This document shows, in pieces, positions 58,220-64,000 of a DNA stretch of 64,000 nucleotides. A model generated the notes under the pieces. That model did no database searches and was not told the origin of the DNA. It saw only the letters and a program-made list of their open reading frames with translations. The DNA is from Mycolicibacterium sphagni (GTDB lineage Bacteria; Actinomycetota; Actinomycetes; Mycobacteriales; Mycobacteriaceae). The stretch's first letter is position 1. Every line of letters starts with the position of its first letter. The stretch is from positions 1 through 64,000 of the forward strand of contig NZ_NOZR01000015.1 in the NCBI RefSeq assembly GCF_002250655.1, read 5' to 3'. The position numbers and the translations under genes were made by a program.

Positions 58220-58849
58220 TCACGTGAGCGTGAGTGTAGCCACGACGCGTGGTCCGATCGGGTGAAACCCGGCCAACGCCAGGCCAACTTCTTCGGCCAG
58301 TGCGGCCGCGCAGTCGACACCCACCGAGGCCCACTTGAACCACGGCCCGACGCTGTGCGAGGACTCCAGCCGCACCCACCGGGTCCGCACCCCTACCGTG
58401 GCCGGATCGAATTCGGCGATGCAGCGACCGCCTGCCCGCAACAGCTCGCCGGCCCGCTGCAGGACACGGCGCGGATCTCCGGCCAGGCCGACGTTGCCGT
58501 CGGCAAGCAGCACCGTCTGCCAGCGGCCGGTGCCGGGCAGCGGCTGGAACACATCGCGCATCAGCGCCGGAGCGCCGCTGAGCCGGGCCAGGCGGACGGC
58601 CGTCGCCGATTGGTCGACGCCGAGGGCCGGGATGCCGCGCTGGATCAAATCAGCCACCAAACGCCCTGGGCCACAACCCAAGTCGATGGTCGGCCCATCG
58701 CACATCGCCACCACGGCCGCATCGAAGACAGTGTCCGCGCCGTTGCCGCCCAGCCAGCTGCGTACCGGAAGGAGGTGCGCCCTGCCGTCGTCGTAGCGCA
58801 GCCAACATCGCTCACCTGTCAGCGCCCGGTCGTAGAGCTGTCCAAACAT
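58220..58849 (-). CDS. Class I SAM-dependent methyltransferase
   Basis: 209 residues. AdoMet loop TIDLGCGPGRLVADLI, acidic end of beta-2 LGVDQS and motif LLADGNVGLAGDPRRVL. The last third (FKWASVGVDCAAALAEEVGL) is the substrate region. It starts one base after the stop of the upstream transferase gene, and 23 bp separate it from the oxidoreductase downstream, so all belong to a five-gene minus-strand run ending at 56578. Substrate unknown. Confidence 0.85.
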   Translation of the reverse strand: MFGQLYDRALTGERCWLRYDDGRAHLLPVRSWLGGNGADTVFDAAVVAMCDGPTIDLGCGPGRLVADLIQRGIPALGVDQSATAVRLARLSGAPALMRDVFQPLPGTGRWQTVLLADGNVGLAGDPRRVLQRAGELLRAGGRCIAEFDPATVGVRTRWVRLESSHSVGPWFKWASVGVDCAAALAEEVGLALAGFHPIGPRVVATLTLT

Positions 58850-58850
58850 C

Positions 58851-59528
58851 TCATACCCCTTGGGTAACTTGAACGAACCGGCTCGACGAGCGGCAGGCTG
58901 CGCGGACGGACGGGATGTCGTCGACGGTGTCGACGTCGTGCAGTGTTTCCAGGAGGCGCACCGAGACGCCCGTTCGCTTCAGCGCGGCAAGGGTTGCGGC
59001 ACCGGTATCGGACTGCGACATCGGAACGTCGCGCACACATTCGGCGGTTCCGGCTTCGGCGACGCCTAGCACCCACCACCCGCCGTCGCGCGCCATTCCC
59101 AGCACGGCGGGGCTTGTCAGCAATTGTTGTGCGCAGTCGGCCAGTAGATCGGCAGTCACCTGCGGGGTGTCCATCCCGATCTGCACCACCGGCCGGGCGC
59201 CGCTCGTTGCGGCCGCGTCGGCGTGCGCGTTGGCCAGCCGGTCGGCGAAGCCGTCGCCGCGCTGCTCGATCACCGTGAAGCCGGCAAGGCGCTCGCGGAT
59301 CTCGCCCGACCGGCAGGCCAGTTCAAGGTCGCCGGTCATGGCGACCACGCGGTACGTGACGTCGGTTGCGGCCACAGCGTCGAGCGTGTCCAGCAATGCG
59401 GCAGCGGCGATGTCGGCGGCCGCCTGCTCTCCCAACGCGACCGCCAATCGGGTCTTCGCCAGCCCGGGCACCGGTGCCTTGGCCACCACAAGCACAGCGA
59501 CCGGAATCGATCCCGGGCTCACTGTCAC
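58851..59528 (-). CDS. DUF2064/TIGR04282 glycosyltransferase-fold protein (Rv0540-like)
   Basis: 225 residues from GTG 59528, which overlaps the stop of the upstream GT2 gene. N-terminal VLVVAKAPVPGLAKTRLAVALGEQAAADIAAAAL, then IGMDTPQVTADLL and ARDGGWWVLGVA. The fold is that of nucleotidyl- and glycosyltransferases, such as CofC and MobA relatives. It always pairs with a GT2 enzyme in mycobacteria, suggesting modification of one polyprenyl-linked product. Confidence 0.85.
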   Translation of the reverse strand: MTVSPGSIPVAVLVVAKAPVPGLAKTRLAVALGEQAAADIAAAALLDTLDAVAATDVTYRVVAMTGDLELACRSGEIRERLAGFTVIEQRGDGFADRLANAHADAAATSGARPVVQIGMDTPQVTADLLADCAQQLLTSPAVLGMARDGGWWVLGVAEAGTAECVRDVPMSQSDTGAATLAALKRTGVSVRLLETLHDVDTVDDIPSVRAACRSSSRFVQVTQGV

Positions 59529-60181
59529 GAAATGGCCTTCCAAAAGTCGACGGCGGCGGTGAAACTGCCCCTCACCGACCCGCTGACCTTCGACTTCCCG
59601 CCGACGCGCGGGCCGTAGTCGACGTCGACCTCCACCACACGCCATCCTGCGGCTGCGGCCCGGACCAGTAATTCGAGCGGATACCCCGAACGGCGGTCGG
59701 TCACTCCGAGCGTCAGCAACGCATCACGATTGACCACCCGCATCGGCGCGATGTCGTGCACCGCAAGCCCGTGCCGAGTACGCAACCGCCAGCACACGGC
59801 CGCTGTACCCAGCCGCGCATGCCACGGCCATTTCAGCCCCCGCACCGGTCGGCGGCGACCGGTCACCATGTCGGCGCCGCGCTCCAGTTCGGCGACCAAT
59901 CGCGGCAGATCGGCTGGATCCAGCGAACCGTCGCCGTCGAGCACCGCAACGATGGGCGTCGCGGCGGCCAGCACCCCGGCGTGCACGGCCGATCCGTAGC
60001 CCGGCCGACGCTCGCCGACAACATCGGCGCCGTGCCGCCGGGCCACCTCGGCGGTGCCGTCGTTGCTGTTGTTGTCGACGACCAGAGCGCGATAACCGGC
60101 CGGGATGGCGGCGAGCACGGTGGGCAGCGAATCCGCCTCGTTGAGGCAAGGCAGCACCACCGTGACCGGACACTCGGGCAT
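59525..60181 (-). CDS. GT2 glycosyltransferase, dolichol-phosphate-mannose-synthase type (Rv0539-like)
   Basis: 218 residues from ATG 60181. GT-A fold: VVLPCLNEADSLPTVLAAI, VDNNSNDGTAEVA, and the metal-binding AVLDGDGSLDP. The conserved C-terminal GYPLELLVRAAAAGWRVVEVDVDYGPR is typical of polyprenyl-phosphate sugar synthases. It has no transmembrane segment. It probably charges polyprenyl phosphate with a sugar for an envelope glycan. First gene of the minus-strand run down to 56578. Confidence 0.88.
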   Translation of the reverse strand: MPECPVTVVLPCLNEADSLPTVLAAIPAGYRALVVDNNSNDGTAEVARRHGADVVGERRPGYGSAVHAGVLAAATPIVAVLDGDGSLDPADLPRLVAELERGADMVTGRRRPVRGLKWPWHARLGTAAVCWRLRTRHGLAVHDIAPMRVVNRDALLTLGVTDRRSGYPLELLVRAAAAGWRVVEVDVDYGPRVGGKSKVSGSVRGSFTAAVDFWKAIS

Positions 60182-60274
60182 AGGACCAACCTAGTGCGCA
60201 CATCCGCCGACGGCGGATGACGAATCTGTGACATCGACGCAGGTGGACGCCATTGGTGGCTAACGTGGTGGGTT

Positions 60275-60976
60275 ATGACGCCCCGGGTTCTCATTGCCGA
60301 CGACGACACGGTCGTACGTGATGTGGTCCGGCGGTACCTGGAACGCGACGGCCTCGAGGTGACGGTCGCCGGCGATGGCAGGGAAGCGCTGCGGGTGCTG
60401 GGCACCCAGCGCATCGACCTCGCCATCCTGGACGTGATGATGCCCGGCCCGGACGGCCTGTCGTTGTGCCGGACACTGCGCCAGGGCGGCAACTACGCCG
60501 TCCCGGTGATCCTGTTGACCGCACTAGGCGAAGAGGACGACCGTATCGCTGGTCTGGAGGCGGGCGCCGACGACTACCTGACCAAACCATTCAGCCCTCG
60601 TGAGCTCGCACTGCGCGTGCGGTCGGTGTTGCGGCGGGCACCAACGCCGACGGCCGCCCCTCTGGAACTGACGCTCGGCGGTCTCACGTTGTCGTCTGCG
60701 ACTCGCGCCGTCCACATCGACGACAGGCCGGTGGGATTGACCAACCGCGAGTTCGATCTGCTGTTGTTCTTTCTCACCCACACCGACACGGTGTTCTCCC
60801 GCGAGGAACTGCTGCAGATGGTGTGGAATTGGGAATTCGGCGATCTGTCGACAGTTACGGTGCACGTCAAGCGTTTGCGGTCCAAGCTGGGTGATCACCA
60901 TCGCCTGCAAACAGTCTGGGGCCGCGGGTATCTGTGGTCCGACGCATCCGGAGGGGGTGATCGTGCCACCGCTTGA
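60275..60976 (+). CDS. OmpR-family response regulator
   Basis: 233 residues. The receiver domain (1-118) has acidic pocket DDD near 10-12, phospho-acceptor Asp in LAILDVMMPG, Thr in ILLTALGE and Lys in YLTKPFSP. The winged-helix effector (about 130-228) contains TNREFDLLLFFLTHTDTVFSREELLQMVWNWEFGDLSTVTVHVKRLRSKL in part. The 93-bp gap before it separates it from the divergent glycosyltransferase. It overlaps the sensor kinase by 14 nt, so they are one two-component system. Confidence 0.93.
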   Translation: MTPRVLIADDDTVVRDVVRRYLERDGLEVTVAGDGREALRVLGTQRIDLAILDVMMPGPDGLSLCRTLRQGGNYAVPVILLTALGEEDDRIAGLEAGADDYLTKPFSPRELALRVRSVLRRAPTPTAAPLELTLGGLTLSSATRAVHIDDRPVGLTNREFDLLLFFLTHTDTVFSREELLQMVWNWEFGDLSTVTVHVKRLRSKLGDHHRLQTVWGRGYLWSDASGGGDRATA

Positions 60977-61985
60977 CCTCGCGCGGATGGTGGTACTGGC
61001 GCTGGCCTGCTCACTTCCCGTTGTCGTACTCGGCGCGTTGCTGATTCGGCTGGCCAGATCGTGGTCGATGACGGTCACGATGGCGGTGCTGGTGCTTATT
61101 CCGGTGTTGGCGACGTTGACCGGAGTGCTCGGGGCCAGCGGGTTCATGATCACAAGCACGTTCACCTCGATCGCGATCGTGTTGCTCATCGTGGCGATCG
61201 TGGCCCTGCCCGCAGCGGTGATGTTGGCCCGCTATCAGGCCCGGCGGACGGTGTGGGAGAAGGAAATCCGCGAGTCCGAGCGGGTGGCTGAGCAGTCCCG
61301 GCGGCAGTTGGTTGCGTTCGTCAGTCACGACCTGCGCACCCCGCTGGCCGGTATCCAGGCATTGGCCGAGGCCATCGCCGACGGAGTGGTCCGCGACGAC
61401 GAGGTCCGGGTACAGGCCAAACATATTGAGCACGAATCGGTTCGACTCTCGGAGATGGTCGACGACCTGTTCGAGATGTCAAAGATCAATGCCGGGGCGG
61501 TCCAGACGCCCTATGAGAAGGTAGCGCTCGACGAGGTGGTCGACGACGTGATCACGGCGCACAAGATCGCTGCGGAACGCGCCGGGGTGGGCTTGACGGC
61601 GTCGGTTCCCGCCGACCCGGTGCGGGTCACCGGCAGCGATCGTGCGCTTGTTCGGGTGCTGTCCAATCTGGTGGCCAACGCGATCGCACACACACCATCG
61701 GGCGGGACCGTGACGCTGGCGCTGGGGACGGACGCCGACGGAGCGTGGGCGCGAGTGGACGACACCGGGGTTGGCATCGACGAGTCGGATCTTCCGCGAG
61801 TCTTCGACGTGGCCTATCGCGGATCGAACAGCCGTGTCCCGCGCGAAGATTCGTCGCTACCGAGCGGTTCTGGCCTGGGTCTGGCGATCGCGGCCGGATT
61901 AGTACAGGCCCATCGCGGCACACTGTCGGCGCACAACACCGAACATGGGGCGCGTTTCGAGGTCCGGCTGCCACTGGCGGATTAG
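60963..61985 (+). CDS. Sensor histidine kinase
   Basis: 340 residues from GTG 60963, six bases after GAGGGGG; the GTG at 60957 touches that ribosome site. Two or three N-terminal transmembrane helices (about 10-85) leave almost no extracytoplasmic domain, so the signal may be sensed in the membrane. H-box SHDLRTPLAG, N-box NLVANAIAHT, and G-boxes VDDTGVGI and GSGLGLAIA are intact. Signal and regulon unknown. Confidence 0.92.
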   Translation: MPPLDLARMVVLALACSLPVVVLGALLIRLARSWSMTVTMAVLVLIPVLATLTGVLGASGFMITSTFTSIAIVLLIVAIVALPAAVMLARYQARRTVWEKEIRESERVAEQSRRQLVAFVSHDLRTPLAGIQALAEAIADGVVRDDEVRVQAKHIEHESVRLSEMVDDLFEMSKINAGAVQTPYEKVALDEVVDDVITAHKIAAERAGVGLTASVPADPVRVTGSDRALVRVLSNLVANAIAHTPSGGTVTLALGTDADGAWARVDDTGVGIDESDLPRVFDVAYRGSNSRVPREDSSLPSGSGLGLAIAAGLVQAHRGTLSAHNTEHGARFEVRLPLAD

Positions 61986-62035
61986 GCGGCCGGTAGCGTG
62001 AGTAGGCCGACAGTCACCGACACCGGGAGATCGAG

Positions 62036-62656
62036 ATGTCCGTAGCTCAACGCGAACGTGCCGCCCTCGTCGCCGCCCTGCGTGACGTCGGGCCGGACGC
62101 GCCGACCTTATGTGCAGGCTGGGATGCCCGAGACCTGGCCGCACACTTGATGGTTCGTGAGTACCGGGTCGACGCCGCACCGGGCATCCTCATCCCCCGC
62201 TTCGCCGCCCACACCGCCAAGGTGCAGGACGACGTGGCCGAGCACACCGAATGGGATGACCTCGTGGGCAAAGTGGCGGCCGGCCCGCCGCTCTATTCGC
62301 CCCTCAAGCTCATCGATTCGGTGGCCAACGTCGCTGAGATGTTCATCCACCACGAGGACATTCGCCGCGCCCAGCCGAACTGGGAACCGCGCGCTCTCGA
62401 TGACGACCTGGCCGGCAGGCTGCGCCGGACCCTCGGGATGATGGCCCGGCTCACCCTGTCGAAGATGCCGGCCCGGGTGCAGTTGCGCACCCCGGACGGG
62501 GAGACGGTGCTGGTCGCCGGCCGCGGCCCGGCCGTGACCGTCACCGGTCCCGCCGAGGAGTTGCTGCTGTTCTCGACCGGACGACTGTCGCGCGTCGACT
62601 ACAGCGGCGACGCGGCCGCCGTAGAGGCGGTGCAGGTCGCCCCGAAGGGCCTGTGA
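62036..62656 (+). CDS. TIGR03085/DinB-like metal-binding protein
   Basis: 206 residues. The N-terminal four-helix domain (ALVAALRDVGPDAPTLCAGWDARDLAAHLMVRE) and EMFIHHEDIRRAQP carry the His/Glu metal ligands of the mycothiol-dependent maleylpyruvate isomerase-like fold. The C-terminal domain (about 140-205) holds the PGPAEELLLFSTGR-type sequence of this family. Likely a mycothiol-dependent isomerase or transferase of unknown substrate. Its stop touches that of the convergent monooxygenase. Confidence 0.85.
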   Translation: MSVAQRERAALVAALRDVGPDAPTLCAGWDARDLAAHLMVREYRVDAAPGILIPRFAAHTAKVQDDVAEHTEWDDLVGKVAAGPPLYSPLKLIDSVANVAEMFIHHEDIRRAQPNWEPRALDDDLAGRLRRTLGMMARLTLSKMPARVQLRTPDGETVLVAGRGPAVTVTGPAEELLLFSTGRLSRVDYSGDAAAVEAVQVAPKGL

Positions 62657-63781
62657 TCAGTCGTCGAGTGACCGGCTCAGCCGCTCGGCGGCGGCCAGAT
62701 AGTCCTCGATGAATTCCAGCACGACCTCGCGAGCCGGTTTGACCTTGTTCATCAGCCCGACCCCCTGGCCGACGAAGTAGGTCGCCAGCGCCTGAGCTCC
62801 CGGATGGCCGCCCTCGGCCAGCTTGTCGATCCGGCGGAGCACCGGCTCGGCGATCATGTTCTGCAACGGGAGCGGCAACGGCTGCCGCCCGCCCTCATGC
62901 GGCGCCCAGGCATCGGTCCAATCCGAAACCAGTTGCCGCGAAGGCTTCCCGGTGCGTCCCGCCGACCGGACCGTGTCCCGCGATGTCGCGGCCAAGAATT
63001 TCTGCACCGTGTACGGGGCGGTCTCGGCCTCCTCGGTGGTCAACCAGACCGAGCCCGTCCAGGCGCCCGCGGCACCCAGCGCCACCGACGCCGCCATCTG
63101 CCGGCCCGTCACGATTCCGCCGGCCGCCAGCACGGGCACTTCACGGATCGGCTTGATGGCTTCGATCACCTCGGGAATGAGTACCAGCGTGGTCACCTCG
63201 CCGCAGTGGCCGCCGGCTTCAGTGCCCTGCGCGACGATCAGATCGACGCCCGCGTTGACCTGCTTGATGGCGTGCTCTTTGGCCCCGACGAGCGCGGCGA
63301 CCGGGATGCCGGTCTGCTTGCCGGCCTCGATCATGTAGTCCGGCGGGACACCAAGTGCGTTGGCCATCAACTTGATCGGGTGGCTGAGCGCGACGTCGAG
63401 CAGGCTCTCGCCGGTGTCCCCGCTCAACGATGACGCTGCCATCCGCGGCCGATCACTGATGTCGATGTCGTGCGCGATCAGCAGCTCGTCGATGAAGCCA
63501 CGGAAGTCGTCGGGGATGCGGTCAGCAAGCTGACCGAACGACAGGTTCTCGCCCTTGCCCTCGAACTTGGCGGGCACGATGATGTCGACGCCGTACGGCT
63601 TACCCTTCACCTGCTCGTCGATCCAGGTGAGCTCCTGGTCGAGCTGATCCGGGCGGAATGCGGTGCCTCCCAGCACTCCGAAGCCGCCGGCATTGGTCAC
63701 CGCCGCGACGACATCGCGGCAGTGACTGAAGGCGAACAAGGGGAATTCGATGCCGAATTGGTCGCAGATCTCGGTCTTCAC
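62657..63781 (-). CDS. Nitronate monooxygenase-like FMN enzyme
   Basis: 374 residues from GTG 63781 (VKTEICDQFGIEFPLFAFS); a longer frame to 63883 lacks support. TIM-barrel 2-nitropropane dioxygenase family: AVTNAGGFGVLGG, VDLIVAQGTEAGGHCGEV with the catalytic His, and VPVLAAGGIVTGRQMAASVALGAAG binding the FMN phosphate. It oxidises alkyl nitronates or related enolates. The last 80 residues are a helical extension. Confidence 0.88.
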   Translation of the reverse strand: MKTEICDQFGIEFPLFAFSHCRDVVAAVTNAGGFGVLGGTAFRPDQLDQELTWIDEQVKGKPYGVDIIVPAKFEGKGENLSFGQLADRIPDDFRGFIDELLIAHDIDISDRPRMAASSLSGDTGESLLDVALSHPIKLMANALGVPPDYMIEAGKQTGIPVAALVGAKEHAIKQVNAGVDLIVAQGTEAGGHCGEVTTLVLIPEVIEAIKPIREVPVLAAGGIVTGRQMAASVALGAAGAWTGSVWLTTEEAETAPYTVQKFLAATSRDTVRSAGRTGKPSRQLVSDWTDAWAPHEGGRQPLPLPLQNMIAEPVLRRIDKLAEGGHPGAQALATYFVGQGVGLMNKVKPAREVVLEFIEDYLAAAERLSRSLDD

Positions 63782-63842
63782 CGGCCCAGTATGCGCCGGG
63801 CCGTTCTCTCGACCAACCACCGGGTTGGGAACGTGTCCCGAG

Positions 63843-64000
63843 TCAGGCCCGCAGGGGCGCGAACGCGAACTCCCGCAGTCCATGGTCCGGGTCGATCACG
63901 GCACGAAAGCCCAGCGACTCGGCCGCCAGAGTCGGGTCGGCGACAATATGGCGGACGTCGCCGCTGCGGTACTGGCCGGTGACCACTGGCGCCGGGCCGC
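63843..64000 (-). CDS. C-terminus of an NAD-dependent sugar epimerase/dehydratase (cut by window edge)
   Basis: Only the last 52 codons are inside the window, ending at TGA 63845-63843. The tail reads VVTGQYRSGDVRHIVADPTLAAESLGFRA, then VIDPDHGLREFAFAPLRA. GxYRxGDVRHIxAD is a hallmark of the C-terminal substrate domain of nucleotide-sugar epimerases (GalE/RmlB-like). M. tuberculosis has galE3 (Rv0536) near this place. The 61 bp to the monooxygenase start contain nothing notable. Confidence 0.75.
   Translation of the reverse strand, partial: GPAPVVTGQYRSGDVRHIVADPTLAAESLGFRAVIDPDHGLREFAFAPLRA

Noticed and set aside
1..64000. CRISPR arrays, rRNA genes and insertion sequences
   Set aside because: No regularly spaced repeats, no rRNA-like sequence and no transposase with terminal inverted repeats were seen.

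Overview
The window reads as chromosome of a high-GC, rapid-grower-like Mycobacterium/Mycolicibacterium. From about 17.7 kb to the right edge it follows, gene for gene, the menaquinone-biosynthesis neighbourhood known in M. tuberculosis as roughly Rv0566c back to Rv0539. The order is yajQ, a Baeyer-Villiger monooxygenase, gpsA, htpX, grcC1, menJ, menG, mgtA, menD, bpoC, menC, fadD8, menB, an SDR, a glyoxalase-like gene, pitA, menE, a Rv0541c-like membrane protein, and the Rv0540/Rv0539 glycosyltransferase pair. Frequent GTG starts, tight ATGA/GTGA overlaps and F420/menaquinone biochemistry fit this assignment. The species cannot be named from the sequence alone.

Positions 1 to about 17.55 kb are an integrative, conjugation-type element ending at a tRNA-Tyr gene; its left end lies outside the window. 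From left to right it carries: a very large P-loop NTPase with Sel1 repeats on the minus strand; a divergent 202-residue unknown protein behind a promoter that overlaps a Zur-like box; a textbook intrinsic terminator; and a 26-bp perfect palindrome. Then comes a tightly coupled cassette (4635-7809) of a small protein, a VWA lipoprotein, a membrane/coiled-coil protein, a second VWA protein and a mini membrane protein. Next is a transfer operon (7970-12818) starting at a promoter with a palindrome between -35 and -10. It encodes a VirD4/HerA-type ATPase, a replication-relaxation protein, a DNA methyltransferase and a small DNA-binding candidate. Last come an ArdA antirestriction gene behind a long hairpin, an XRE regulator-excisionase-tyrosine integrase operon, and a large serine recombinase that runs into the tRNA-Tyr.

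The most unusual point in the element is that the tyrosine integrase frame stays open through a complete-looking attP. A tRNA-Lys 3'-half core is flanked on both sides by copies of the same repeat. If that is right, this attP is unrecombined, so the element did not enter this locus through its tyrosine integrase. The serine recombinase next to tRNA-Tyr is then the likelier agent.

From 17.7 to 34.9 kb the host genes make and modify menaquinone (grcC1 polyprenyl chain, menD, menG, menJ). They lie among envelope and stress genes: MscS channel, HtpX protease, MgtA mannosyltransferase, a DsbA-like lipoprotein and a cyanase. From 34.9 to 44.8 kb is a more species-specific stretch: two DJ-1/PfpI paralogues, an amino-acid permease, a soluble Ser/Thr kinase with a non-RD catalytic loop, an SDR/TetR pair with duplicated operators, then an MFS-FadD-MenC operon. 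From 44.8 to 54.1 kb come fadD8 behind a KstR-type operator, menB, pitA between two DUF3349 paralogues with a Pho-box-like repeat, and menE. From 54.1 kb to the end are an alpha/beta hydrolase, an F420-type oxidoreductase, membrane proteins, a haem/molybdopterin fusion protein, glycosyltransferases, a two-component system, a nitronate monooxygenase-like protein and the C-terminus of a sugar epimerase cut by the window edge. No gene-free gap exceeds 300 bases.
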